DNA from: Brevibacillus aydinogluensis
GTDB taxonomy: Bacteria > Bacillota > Bacilli > Brevibacillales > Brevibacillaceae
NCBI RefSeq assembly: GCF_031954365.1
Contig: NZ_JAUSVZ010000001.1
Reading direction: 5' to 3' (one strand)
DNA length: 64,000 bases
Part shown: positions 8,869-16,899 of the stretch, piece by piece
Layout: every line of letters begins with the position of its first letter
How positions within the stretch are numbered: position 1 is the stretch's first letter
Program-made: the position numbers and the translations under genes
Notes under the pieces: model-generated
What the model was told of the DNA's origin: nothing
What the model saw: only the letters and a program-made list of their open reading frames with translations
Database searches by the model: none

Positions 8869-9546
8869 TTACTTCTGACCAATCTTCACGCTGTCCGGCA
8901 CCTGACCCCATTTTTCCTCGAAAATGAGCTTCTCCAGGTCAAGCCTGCGCTCCCATTGGAAGATTTCCAGCAGCGGCCGTTCCGGATAGTGGTCGGTGTA
9001 GCCGATGGACAGCAGGGCAACTGGTTCCACATGCGGCGGGATGCCGAGGATGCGGCGCACATCCGGCTTTTTGTAGAAACTGACCCAGCCCATGGCCAGG
9101 CCTTCCGCATAAGCGGCCAGCCACATGTTTTGGATGGCGCAGCTTACGGACATGATGTCCGTTTCCGGTATGGAGTTGCGCCCCAGCACGTGGTCCCCGC
9201 CTCGGGTGGGATCGCAGGTGACGCAGAGAGTAATCGGCGCTTCCTTGATCCCCTCGATTTTTAGGTCCAAAAAGGCGAGTTCCCTGTCCGTCCCCTCGTA
9301 GTGGATGGCCAGCGCCCGCCGCTCTTTTTGCACGATCTCTGCCAGCTGCTGTTTCGTCGCCGCGTCGCGGATGATGACAAAATTCCACGGCTGCATGAAG
9401 CCGACAGACGGAGCGTGGTGGCCGGCCTGCAGGATGGCAAACAGCTTTTCGTCTGGAACCGGTTTGTCCAGAAAAGTGCGGATGTCCCTGCGATTTACGA
9501 TGGCCTTGTACACGCCACGTTTTTCTTCCTCCGACAAACGATTCAC
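8869..9546 (-). CDS. bluB: 5,6-dimethylbenzimidazole synthase (BluB)
   Basis: 225 residues from GTG at 9546, chosen because AAGGGGGAAG lies 5-6 bases upstream. BluB is a flavin-destroying nitroreductase-fold enzyme that turns reduced FMN plus oxygen into 5,6-dimethylbenzimidazole, the lower ligand of vitamin B12. Signature parts are RRDIRTFLDKPVPDE, AGHHAPSVGFMQPWNFV and the conserved GRNS-x-P-x-TD loop; the HAPSVGFMQPWNF segment is typical of BluB rather than of general nitroreductases. No other cobalamin gene lies nearby and I saw no cobalamin riboswitch. A short frame ending on its start codon suggests translational coupling. A plain nitroreductase is the alternative. Confidence 0.85.
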   Translation of the reverse strand: MNRLSEEEKRGVYKAIVNRRDIRTFLDKPVPDEKLFAILQAGHHAPSVGFMQPWNFVIIRDAATKQQLAEIVQKERRALAIHYEGTDRELAFLDLKIEGIKEAPITLCVTCDPTRGGDHVLGRNSIPETDIMSVSCAIQNMWLAAYAEGLAMGWVSFYKKPDVRRILGIPPHVEPVALLSIGYTDHYPERPLLEIFQWERRLDLEKLIFEEKWGQVPDSVKIGQK

Positions 9547-9683
9547 GAATGACTTCCCCCTTGTTGATATTGTGGACAAACTGTGCTGTGATGATTGTAC
9601 CATTTGCATAGGTCCAGGCTCGTAAAAAAGCCAGTTCCAGCAACCTTTTGACCGTATTGCCGTCTGTAAAGTTGATTCATCAC
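9543..9683 (-). CDS. Possible 46-aa leader peptide coupled to bluB
   Basis: GTG at 9683 (or ATG at 9680) follows GGGAGGGG by 7-8 bases. The frame of 45-46 codons starts MNQLYRRQYGQKV and ends with TGA at 9543-9545, which overlaps the bluB GTG start by two bases. Such an overlap is typical of coupled translation. The product has no recognised domain. It could be a real small protein, a leader that couples translation, or chance; no codon-bias test was possible. Confidence 0.35.
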   Translation of the reverse strand: MMNQLYRRQYGQKVAGTGFFTSLDLCKWYNHHSTVCPQYQQGGSHS

Positions 9684-9701
9684 GTATTACCCCTCCCTTT
9701 C

Positions 9702-9742
9702 TAGGGACTGCCTGTACCATACAGGCAGCTTTTTTTTTATCT
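9702..9742 (+). terminator. Strong plus-strand terminator without an obvious gene
   Basis: Stem CTGCCTGTA/TACAGGCAG (about 9708-9728) is followed by CTTTTTTTTAT on the plus strand. No plus-strand gene lies upstream; it might end antisense transcription into bluB or an unrecognised small RNA. Confidence 0.65.
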
Positions 9743-9953
9743 TCATGCTGGCGGAGAGGGCAGTCTTCCCATCCGCGGTGTACGGACAGATAGGAAAAAA
9801 TAGTATACAGAAAAAGTAAATAAATGGAAATCAAACCCTGTACATCCTGCCGGGAGCAGAGCAGAAGCAAGATAAACGTTAGCACGCGCCTGAAAATCGC
9901 GTCCTGCCATGGTGCAGTTTTTTACAAATTACGAAGAAAACAAAAGACGACAC

Positions 9954-10058
9954 TTTTCGATAAGCGAAAAGCATAGTACAATTCCTAGTATGTACGAACT
10001 TGGGGAGTTCGTGACGGCGGTCCAAAACTGTGCAGGAGGGACCGCCTCTTTTTTATGT
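9954..10058 (+). ncRNA. Candidate small structured RNA with terminator
   Basis: In order: hairpin CTTTTCG-ATAAG-CGAAAAG (9954-9972) that overlaps a possible promoter (TACAAT at 9977-9982, weak -35 at 9954-9960); hairpin ACGAACT-TGGGG-AGTTCGT (about 9993-10011); then GGCGGTCC/GGACCGCC (10016-10023, 10039-10046) followed by TCTTTTTTAT. There is no open frame of note. A transcript of roughly 65-75 nt starting near 9988 would consist of one hairpin plus a terminator. I do not recognise it as a known family. Confidence 0.4.
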
Positions 10059-10098
10059 TTCGTTGTCAAAACCCCTCCAAAAGCTGGCAGACAGGTGT

Positions 10099-10455
10099 CT
10101 AGCCGAGGGAGGGCGGTTTGTGAACGGGAAAGGATTCGATCGGCGCAAAGCTGCCGTTGATCAGTGCGTCAATCAACTGCTCGGCGGTCAGCGAAATCGT
10201 GATGCCGGGATCGGGGATGTCGACCTGGAACTTGTCGGATTGATAGCGGTACAGAAGGGTTCCGATCGGCTGGATCGGGTAGATGAGGATGTCTTGGCCA
10301 AGCCGTTGTCCGGTTTTGGCAATCTCCCGCAACGCCCAAAACAGTTCACCCCAGACGGGCAGATACGGTTTGCGCTTGTGCCGCCTAAGCGCATCTACGA
10401 GATGGACACGCAGGCTGTCCAGCAGCTCCCGGTTTTGGTCTTCCACGATTAGCAT
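10099..10455 (-). CDS. Unknown protein, 118 aa
   Basis: ATG at 10455 is preferred (AAAGGAG 12 bases upstream); in-phase codons continue upstream without a better site. The chain begins MLIVEDQNRELLDSLR, is soluble, and contains LTAEQLIDALINGSF near the end. No membrane segment and no recognised domain. It runs toward bluB but is separated from it by about 550 bases with terminators on the other strand. Probably a real gene conserved in close relatives only; function unknown. Confidence 0.55.
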   Translation of the reverse strand: MLIVEDQNRELLDSLRVHLVDALRRHKRKPYLPVWGELFWALREIAKTGQRLGQDILIYPIQPIGTLLYRYQSDKFQVDIPDPGITISLTAEQLIDALINGSFAPIESFPVHKPPSLG

Positions 10456-10668
10456 AAAGGGCTGCCACTCCTTTGTCGGTGCGCTTGGGGACAGGCGTCC
10501 CCGGCGGGCAATGTCCTGCTGTCGGCATTGCCGGCCAATCACTTCTACGCATCAGTGTAAGTCACGATTGACAGGGACGCAAGCGTGTACAAAAAAGGCG
10601 CATCCTCAGCTCTGCGGGCGTTCACGGCTGTTCCAAAGGTCGTCCAAGCTGCAGTGTGCCCAACGAAA

Positions 10669-10709
10669 AAAGCCGGATACCTTATGGTGGGTGTCCGGCT
10701 TTTTTTGCG
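10669..10709. terminator. Strong bidirectional terminator
   Basis: Stem AGCCGGATACC/GGTGTCCGGCT (10671-10681, 10690-10700, one G-U) is flanked by AAAAAA on the left and TTTTTTT on the right. It sits between two divergent genes, so it should end a short transcript, either the 28-31 codon minus-strand frame next to it or an unrecognised RNA. Confidence 0.75.
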
Positions 10710-10712
10710 CGT

Positions 10713-10808
10713 TTATTTCACGAGAACGTTCGACACGTCTTCCATCACCTGTCGGCCTGCGAGCAATCCGCTGTACACCCAACTGCTGTCGGAGCTCATT
10801 TCATACAC
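10713..10808 (-). CDS. Possible 28-31 aa peptide before a terminator
   Basis: A minus-strand frame with start at GTG 10808 or ATG 10799 ends at TAA 10713-10715, directly before the strong terminator at 10671-10700. The sequence reads MSSDSSWVYSGLLAGRQV and on to a Lys end. The open phase extends further upstream without a start (PPPPLGITGHV), so it may be the tail of a decayed gene. The ribosome site is weak. Confidence 0.25.
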   Translation of the reverse strand: MYEMSSDSSWVYSGLLAGRQVMEDVSNVLVK

Positions 10809-10900
10809 GTGTCCTGTGATGCCCAAGGGCGGCGGCGGACATGCCTGACTGGCGGCCCTTTTTTGTTTACATTGTAGTAATAAAATTTAGTAATCATTAA

Positions 10901-10929
10901 TTGACCCAAGAAATTTTGTTACATATAAT
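10901..10929 (+). promoter_or_regulatory. Sigma-A promoter of the anmK cluster
   Basis: TTGACC (10901-10906), 17-bp spacer and TATAAT (10924-10929). The leader to the anmK start is about 60 bases. Confidence 0.75.
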
Positions 10930-10998
10930 GGTGGTAACGATTATCGTCAGTATCTTTTCAACATTCTGATTGAAGAATGCTTGCAAGGAGGTGGCCCC

Positions 10999-12216
10999 TT
11001 GAACGTTCAGGTACAGCGGCGCTACCGGGAGAAACGGGAACATTTGGTCATCGGGTTGATGTCGGGGACGTCGCTCGACGGAGTGGATGCCGCACTGGTG
11101 GCGATTGAAACGGACCAGGCGGGCGACATTGCCGCCGTCCGTCTCCAACATTTTTACTATCTGCCGTACTCGGATGAGTTGCGGGAGTGGTTGGCCGAGC
11201 TGTGCAGTCCGCAAACGGCCCGAATTGACCGGCTGACCCTGGCCCATTTTGGACTGGCGGAATGGTACGCCCACGCGGTCGGCGAACTGCTGGAAGCGGC
11301 CGCTGTCGCTCCCGGCGAAGTAGATGCGATCTGCACGCATGGGCAGACTGTCTGGCATGTCGCCGGCCGGGCGCCGTTTCCCTGTCCGGCGGGCACGGCA
11401 AATATCCGGGCTTCCCTGCAGATCGGCGAGCTGTCGACGCTGGCGGAGCGGACCGGGATTCCCGTCGTCGGCAATTTCCGCTCGCGCGACCTGGCGGCGG
11501 ACGGCGAAGGGGCGCCGCTCGTTCCGTACGCCGATTACGTCCTGTTTCGGCACGGCGAAAAAGGGCGGCTGCTGCAAAACATCGGCGGGATTGCCAATGT
11601 GACGGTACTGCCGCCGGGCGCCTCCATCGACGATCTGGTTGCCTTTGACACGGGTCCGGGCAACATGGTGATCGACCAGATCGTGCAGATGGCGACGAAC
11701 GGCCGGCAGCGCTTTGACGAGGGCGGCCGGATGGCAGCCGAAGGGACGGTCTGCGCCGAACTGCTGCAGGAGCTGCTGGCTGATCCGTACTACCGGCTGG
11801 TGCCGCCGAAAAGCACGGGGCGGGAGATGTTCGGCCGGGCGTTTGCCGAGAAGCTGTGGGCCGAAAAGGATGTGCGCGGCCTCTCCGCTGCCGACCTGGT
11901 GGCGACGGCGACGGCGCTGACGGCGGCCACGATTGTGGAAGCGTACGAATCGTTTGTGCTGCCGTCCACGCCGGTGCATGAAGTGATCGTCTCCGGCGGC
12001 GGCGCCCGCAACAAGACGCTGCTACAGATGCTCCGGGACCGTCTGCCGGCAGGCATCCAGCTGATGACGACGGACGCGTACGGCATCCCGGACGAAGCCA
12101 AGGAGGCGATCGCCTTTGCCATTCTGGGCCACGAAACACTGATGGGACGGCCGAGCAACGTGCCGTCTGTCACCGGGGCCAAACGGGCGGTCGTCTTGGG
12201 GACCATTTGTTATTAA
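10999..12216 (+). CDS. anmK: Anhydro-N-acetylmuramic acid kinase
   Basis: 405 residues from TTG at 10999, picked because AAGGAGGTGG lies 4-8 bases upstream. AnmK opens the 1,6-anhydro ring of anhydro-MurNAc and phosphorylates it to MurNAc-6-phosphate, a step of peptidoglycan recycling in the cytoplasm. The N-terminal GLMSGTSLDGVD (19-30), the middle FDTGPGNMVID catalytic region, the KSTGRE block and the C-terminal SGGGARNK are all family hallmarks, and the length is standard (370-405). It leads a colinear run with a peptide ABC transporter, a beta-lactamase-like hydrolase and a murQ remnant, which supports muropeptide salvage as the shared theme. Confidence 0.93.
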   Translation: MNVQVQRRYREKREHLVIGLMSGTSLDGVDAALVAIETDQAGDIAAVRLQHFYYLPYSDELREWLAELCSPQTARIDRLTLAHFGLAEWYAHAVGELLEAAAVAPGEVDAICTHGQTVWHVAGRAPFPCPAGTANIRASLQIGELSTLAERTGIPVVGNFRSRDLAADGEGAPLVPYADYVLFRHGEKGRLLQNIGGIANVTVLPPGASIDDLVAFDTGPGNMVIDQIVQMATNGRQRFDEGGRMAAEGTVCAELLQELLADPYYRLVPPKSTGREMFGRAFAEKLWAEKDVRGLSAADLVATATALTAATIVEAYESFVLPSTPVHEVIVSGGGARNKTLLQMLRDRLPAGIQLMTTDAYGIPDEAKEAIAFAILGHETLMGRPSNVPSVTGAKRAVVLGTICY

Positions 12217-12238
12217 ACAGATACAGGGGGGAATCAAT

Positions 12239-13786
12239 GTGAAAAAACGGGCATGGGCAGCGATTTTCCTGTCATTTTCCTTGCTGCTTTCCGCCTGCAG
12301 CGGCGGAGGTGGTTCTGCAAGCGATACGGCGAATCCACAACCGGGGCAGCAGGGCGGAAGCGGCAAAACCGAACTGGTCGTCGCGGCGGATCAGGACCCT
12401 GTCGGCTTGGATCCGCACAAGGTGCCGGCGGCGTCCAGCGCCCGCATCTACGCACTGGTGTATGATGGCTTGACCCGGCTGGACGAGAACCTGAACGTCA
12501 CCCCCAGCCTGGCCGAGAAATGGGAGATTTCCCCGGACGGCAAGACGGTTACCTTCACGCTGCACAAGGGCGTGACGTTTCACAACGGGCGGGAGATGAC
12601 GGCGGACGATGTCAAGTACAGCTTTGAGCGGATTCTCAATCCCGAGACGGGTTCCATCGCCAAGTCGTACTTCGCCAGCGTGGACGTGATCGAAGCGAAA
12701 GATCCGCACACGATCGTGTTCAAGCTAAAACACCCGGACGCCGCTTTGCTGACGAACATGGCCAGCTCGTTTGCCGCGATCGTGCCGAAGGAAGTGGCCG
12801 ACCTCAACAAGGAAGCGGTGGGGACAGGACCGTTCATCCTGGAGAAAAACGAACCGGGGCAGTACGTGCTGTTGAAGAAAAATCCCGACTATTTCAAAAC
12901 CGGGCTGCCGAAAGTGGACGCGATCAAGTTCCAGATCATGAAGGACGAAGCGGAGCGGCTGGCCGCGATCCGCTCCGGCAAGGTGGACATCGCGAGCATC
13001 TCCGCCGACTCGGCCACGCTGTTGGAAGGCAAGCCGGGCGTGCAGGTGAAAAGCTACCAGTCGCTGGAGTACAGCTACCTCGGCATCAACGTAAAGAAAA
13101 AGCCGTTTGACGACCCGCGCGTGCGTCAGGCGATCAGCTATGCGGTGGACCGCAACCAGATCGTGCAGACGGTGTGGAAGGGACAGGCGTCGCTGACCGG
13201 TCCTATCTCGCCGGCCGCAGCAAACTGGGCGCTTGATCCTGCCGCCTACGACAGCTACAAGCAAAACCTGGACAAAGCAAAGCAGCTGCTGGCGGAAGCC
13301 GGCTACCCCAACGGTTTTGACACTGTGATCGAGACGGCTTCCACCTATCCGGACATGGTGGAGACGGCGCAGGTGCTGCAGCAGCAGTTAAAGGCCATCG
13401 GCATCAATGCGCGGATCAACCAACTGGAGTGGGGCAACTACATCGAGACCTGGAAGTCCAAGGAGATGTCGCTTCTGGTCGGCCGCAACACGTCCGGGAC
13501 AGATTCCGACCGCTCCCTGCGCTTCTTTTTCCATACGGAGGGCTCCGCCAACGTCTGGAACTACTCCAATCCGCGGTTTGATGAGCTGGTCGTCACAGCG
13601 CTGCAGACTGTCGACCAGACCGAGCGGAAAAAGCTGTACGACGAGGCGCAGAAGCTGCTGGTGGAGGACGCGCCCAATCTGTTCCTCGCTTCCCCGAAAA
13701 ACTTTTACGCGGTCCGCGACAACGTGTCGTTCCAGCCGACGGCGGCGGGCGAATCCATCGCGCTGCTGCAAGCGACCGTCCAATAG
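12239..13786 (+). CDS. Peptide ABC transporter, substrate-binding lipoprotein
   Basis: 515 residues; GTG at 12239 follows AGGGGGGAATCAAT. An N-terminal signal with lipobox LSAC (Cys20) predicts a membrane-anchored lipoprotein. The body is a family 5 (SBP_bac_5) oligopeptide/dipeptide/nickel-binding protein: LDPHKVPAASSARIYALVYDGL near the start, LAEKWEISPDGKTVTFTLHKGVTFHNG, GTGPFIL, and DDPRVRQAISYAVDR. It starts 22 bases after anmK and is followed by a GC-rich hairpin that may damp expression of the permease genes relative to this abundant protein. Substrate is inferred from context to be cell-wall peptides or muropeptides. Confidence 0.9.
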   Translation: MKKRAWAAIFLSFSLLLSACSGGGGSASDTANPQPGQQGGSGKTELVVAADQDPVGLDPHKVPAASSARIYALVYDGLTRLDENLNVTPSLAEKWEISPDGKTVTFTLHKGVTFHNGREMTADDVKYSFERILNPETGSIAKSYFASVDVIEAKDPHTIVFKLKHPDAALLTNMASSFAAIVPKEVADLNKEAVGTGPFILEKNEPGQYVLLKKNPDYFKTGLPKVDAIKFQIMKDEAERLAAIRSGKVDIASISADSATLLEGKPGVQVKSYQSLEYSYLGINVKKKPFDDPRVRQAISYAVDRNQIVQTVWKGQASLTGPISPAAANWALDPAAYDSYKQNLDKAKQLLAEAGYPNGFDTVIETASTYPDMVETAQVLQQQLKAIGINARINQLEWGNYIETWKSKEMSLLVGRNTSGTDSDRSLRFFFHTEGSANVWNYSNPRFDELVVTALQTVDQTERKKLYDEAQKLLVEDAPNLFLASPKNFYAVRDNVSFQPTAAGESIALLQATVQ

Positions 13787-13805
13787 CACAGGAAACGCCT
13801 GGGAA

Positions 13806-13830
13806 GCCGGGGAGCAGCCGTCTCCCCGCT
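13806..13830 (+). terminator. Intercistronic hairpin (partial terminator or mRNA stabiliser)
   Basis: CGGGGAG/CTCCCCG (13808-13814, 13822-13828) followed by CTTCTTCGTCTC between the binding protein and the first permease gene. Such hairpins often set the higher level of the binding protein. Confidence 0.45.
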
Positions 13831-13857
13831 TCTTCGTCTCTTAAGGAGGAGTAATAC

Positions 13858-14799
13858 GTGGGAAGCTATGTCATCAAACGCCTCGTCGGCCTTGTTCCCA
13901 TCCTGTTCGGCATCTCCGTGCTCGTCTTTACCATTTTGCATCTCGTGCCGGGCGACCCTGCTTCCATCATGCTGGGGACCAATGCCACGCCGGAAGCGAT
14001 TGCCGCCCTGCGCGCAAGCATGGGGCTGGATCAGCCGCTGATCACCCAGTACCTGTCCTGGCTGGGCGGCCTGGTAAAAGGGGATTTTGGCGTTTCCGTC
14101 CACACCGGCGAGGCGATTCTGCCGCAGATCTTGAAGCGTTTTTCGATCACGTTGCAGCTCACGCTGTTCGCCGTGCTGATCGGCTGGTCGATCGCGATCC
14201 CGCTGGGCATTCTGTCAGCGATCCGCGTCCACTCGAAAACGGACATCGTCGTGCGCATCGCCGCCCTGCTTGGCATCTCCGTTCCCAACTTCGCTGTCGG
14301 GACGCTGTTGCTGCTCGTGCTGTCGCTGTATTTCGGCTGGTTTCCGCCGATTGACGTCGTCAGCTTTTGGGAAGACCCGGGGGAGGCGCTGCAGGTGTTT
14401 TTGCTGCCGGCGATCACAATGGGCATCGTCATTGCCGCCGGAGTGCTCAGGATGACGCGCTCTGCCTTTCTGGAGACGATGGAAAAGGATTTCATTCGCA
14501 CCGCGTGGGCCAAGGGAAACAGCATCTGGACGGTCGTCTTCGGCCACGCCTTGCGCAACTCGTCCATTCCGATCGTGACGATCGCCGGCATGCAGATCGG
14601 CTACCTGCTCGGCGGTTCCGTGATCGTGGAGCAGTTGTTTTCCATACCCGGCCTGGGGCAGTACGTGCTGGAGGGCATTTATCAGCGCGACTATCCGGTG
14701 GTGCAGGGAGGCGTGCTGTTTGTGGCGCTGGTGTTTGTCCTGGTCAACCTGCTGATCGACATCATCTACACCTGGATTGACCCGCGCATCAAGTACTAG
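13858..14799 (+). CDS. Peptide ABC transporter permease, DppB type
   Basis: 313 residues; GTG at 13858 after AAGGAGGAG. Starts with the typical SYVIKRLVGLVPILFGISVLVFTILHLVPGDP of DppB/OppB permeases, has about six membrane segments, and carries the EAA-like loop (AWAKGNSIWTVVFGHALRNS). It forms the channel with the following DppC-type protein. Spacing to the next gene is 16 bases, consistent with one operon. Confidence 0.92.
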   Translation: MGSYVIKRLVGLVPILFGISVLVFTILHLVPGDPASIMLGTNATPEAIAALRASMGLDQPLITQYLSWLGGLVKGDFGVSVHTGEAILPQILKRFSITLQLTLFAVLIGWSIAIPLGILSAIRVHSKTDIVVRIAALLGISVPNFAVGTLLLLVLSLYFGWFPPIDVVSFWEDPGEALQVFLLPAITMGIVIAAGVLRMTRSAFLETMEKDFIRTAWAKGNSIWTVVFGHALRNSSIPIVTIAGMQIGYLLGGSVIVEQLFSIPGLGQYVLEGIYQRDYPVVQGGVLFVALVFVLVNLLIDIIYTWIDPRIKY

Positions 14800-14815
14800 C
14801 GAGGAGAAATCGTTC

Positions 14816-15649
14816 ATGAGCACATACCGCCGACGCTTTTGGGAAAACAAAACGGCTGTCGTCTGTCTCGCCGTTCTTGCCGTGTTGACTGCCGCGGCAG
14901 TGCTGGCGCCGGTCATCGCCCCGCACGATCCGACGCAGATGTTTCCGGACCACCGCATGGAGGGCAGCTCCGGGCAGTTCTGGCTGGGGACGGATCAGTT
15001 TGGCCGCGACCTGTTCAGCCGAATCATTTACGGCGCGCGGGTATCGCTGACGGTGGGCTTGCTGTCCGTGCTGCTCAGCGCCGGGTTTGGCACCTTGTTC
15101 GGGCTGATCGCGGGGTATTTTGGCCGCTGGATGGACGGACTGATCATGCGGGTGATGGATGTGTTGTTCGCTTTTCCGGAAATCCTGCTGGCGCTGGCGA
15201 TCGTGGCGGCGCTGGGACCGGGCACGAGCAATACGATTTTGGCGATCGGAATCGTCAACATTCCGGTGTTTACCCGGACGGTGCGCAGCGCCGTCCTGTC
15301 CGTGAAAAACCTGGAGTTTGTGGAAAGCGCCCGGGCGATCGGGGCAGGAACGCCGCGCATCCTGTTTCTGGAGATTTTTCCGAACGTCACAGCGCCGCTG
15401 TTGGTGCAGGCGACCTTGGCCATCTCCGGCGCCATCCTGACGGAATCGGCTCTCAGCTTTCTCGGATTGGGCATTCAGCCGCCCGACCCGTCATGGGGCG
15501 GGATGATTTCCGAAGCGCGCCGCTACATGGAGCTGGCGCCAGGAATGATCGTCTGGCCGTGCGTCACCATGACGGTTACGATTCTCGCCTTCAACATGTT
15601 TGGCGACGCGGTGCGCGACATACTCGATCCGAAGCATCGCAACAGATAA
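14816..15649 (+). CDS. Peptide ABC transporter permease, DppC type
   Basis: 277 residues; ATG at 14816 after GAGGAG, in phase with an upstream frame start that overlaps dppB and lacks a ribosome site. N-terminal segment, then H-WLGTDQFGRDLFSRIIYGARVSL, a DppC/OppC signature, followed by a binding-protein-dependent transport inner-membrane domain with the EAA loop (ARAIGAGTPRILFLEIFPN) and the GLGIQPPDPSWGGMI end. Partner of the DppB-type permease. Ends 13 bases before the hydrolase gene, which thus sits inside the transporter operon. Confidence 0.92.
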   Translation: MSTYRRRFWENKTAVVCLAVLAVLTAAAVLAPVIAPHDPTQMFPDHRMEGSSGQFWLGTDQFGRDLFSRIIYGARVSLTVGLLSVLLSAGFGTLFGLIAGYFGRWMDGLIMRVMDVLFAFPEILLALAIVAALGPGTSNTILAIGIVNIPVFTRTVRSAVLSVKNLEFVESARAIGAGTPRILFLEIFPNVTAPLLVQATLAISGAILTESALSFLGLGIQPPDPSWGGMISEARRYMELAPGMIVWPCVTMTVTILAFNMFGDAVRDILDPKHRNR

Positions 15650-15662
15650 GGAGGGAGCGCGG

Positions 15663-16880
15663 ATGGACGCGGAACGCATCCGGTGTGAGTTGACGGAAAG
15701 TTTGGACGAAGGCATTGACCGGGGGATTTTCCCCGGAGGCGTCGCCAGCTTGACGATCGGAGGCGAGCCGCCGGTGGTGGTCGCGCGCGGAAGTATCGGG
15801 AGAGGAGAACATACGTCGCTCCCGTCAGCGGATACCATCTACGATCTGGCTTCGCTGACCAAGGTGATCGTCACTCTGCCGCTCGTGCTGTTGAGCATGC
15901 AGACGGGGAAGCTGTCGCTCAGCGATCCGCTGGAGATTCACCTGCCGGAGTGGGAGCGGACAGCAGACGCCCGCAAACGGCGGATCACCCTCCTGCACCT
16001 GCTGACCCACACCTCCGGCCTGCCGGCATGGCGTCCGTACTATCTGTTGGGGCACGGGAGGGATGACTACCTCTCCCTGATCGCCGCCGAACCGCTGATC
16101 GGCGAGCCGGGTAAACAGGTGATCTACAGCGATCTGGGCTTCATGCTGCTGGGCTTTCTCCTGGAGCGCGTCTGGGACGAACCGCTGGAATTGTTGGCCG
16201 AGCGGCTGATCTTTCAGCCGATGGGCATGACGGCGACAGGGTACCGTCCGCTGGCGCGCGGGGTCGACATCCGGAAGATCGCCCCGACGGAGGACGGCAA
16301 CGCGTACGAGCGGGAACAGTCCCGCCAGCAGGCGGAGCAGATGATGGCGGCCGGCCATCCGCACGCCGGGCAGCTGCAGGAGCGTCTGGACTCTTTCGCC
16401 TGGCGGGAGGGGATGATCCGCGGAACGGTCCATGACGGCAACTGCCACTACGGCCTGGACGGCGTGAGCGGCCACGCCGGCCTCTTTTCCACCGCGCGCG
16501 ACGTAGAGCGCTACATGCGGATGTGGACGTCTGCTGACACCCCGGTGCGCCTGGACCCGGTATTGCGCACGTTTGCGGCTGGCTGCCGGACCGGCCGGCT
16601 GGCTCCGGCGCGCGCACTGGGCTGGGAGGCGTCCGCCGCGGCGGGGCCCTTGGAGGCGGCGTCCGCCGGCTGCACGGGAGGGGATCTGCTGTCTCCCGAC
16701 GCCTTTGGCCACACCGGGTTTACCGGCACGTCGATCTGGTGTGATCCAATCCGGGGAGCCACGCTGATCGTGCTCACCAACCGCGTTCATCCCGCAGTCA
16801 GTCCGCTGATGCCGCGCTGGCGAAAAACGTTTCACAACCGGGTCATGTCGCTCGTCAGCGGACCGGCCCGAACATCCTGA
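15663..16880 (+). CDS. Serine hydrolase of the class C beta-lactamase fold, AmiE/PBP4B-like
   Basis: 405 residues; ATG at 15663 after GGAGGGAG. Catalytic features: S-L-T-K (Ser64, Lys67), Y-S-D (Tyr155) and H-T-G (350-352), the class C beta-lactamase/esterase triad, plus LTNRVHP near the end as in B. subtilis YbbE (AmiE). AmiE removes the peptide from MurNAc in murein recycling. Unlike the secreted AmiE, no signal peptide is visible (the N-terminus is polar, ERIRCELTESLDEG), so this copy should act in the cytoplasm. It lies between the permease and ATPase genes of the transporter, next to anmK. Other possibilities are a D-aminopeptidase or esterase. Confidence 0.8.
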   Translation: MDAERIRCELTESLDEGIDRGIFPGGVASLTIGGEPPVVVARGSIGRGEHTSLPSADTIYDLASLTKVIVTLPLVLLSMQTGKLSLSDPLEIHLPEWERTADARKRRITLLHLLTHTSGLPAWRPYYLLGHGRDDYLSLIAAEPLIGEPGKQVIYSDLGFMLLGFLLERVWDEPLELLAERLIFQPMGMTATGYRPLARGVDIRKIAPTEDGNAYEREQSRQQAEQMMAAGHPHAGQLQERLDSFAWREGMIRGTVHDGNCHYGLDGVSGHAGLFSTARDVERYMRMWTSADTPVRLDPVLRTFAAGCRTGRLAPARALGWEASAAAGPLEAASAGCTGGDLLSPDAFGHTGFTGTSIWCDPIRGATLIVLTNRVHPAVSPLMPRWRKTFHNRVMSLVSGPARTS

Positions 16881-16899
16881 GGAGAAAGGGGGAGACGCC

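Noticed and set aside
7526..8911. Minus-strand open frame opposite hrpB, and a similar large one at 6101-7519
   Set aside because: Shadows of hrpB; low-complexity Arg/Gln/His-rich translation and no start signals.
9547..9885. N-terminal extension of BluB by 113 residues
   Set aside because: The frame is open upstream and even looks hydrophobic, but it runs through a terminator hairpin and lacks a ribosome site; the GTG at 9546 gives the normal BluB length.
9547..9900. Cobalamin riboswitch upstream of bluB
   Set aside because: No B12-box-like sequence or matching stems found by eye on the minus strand.
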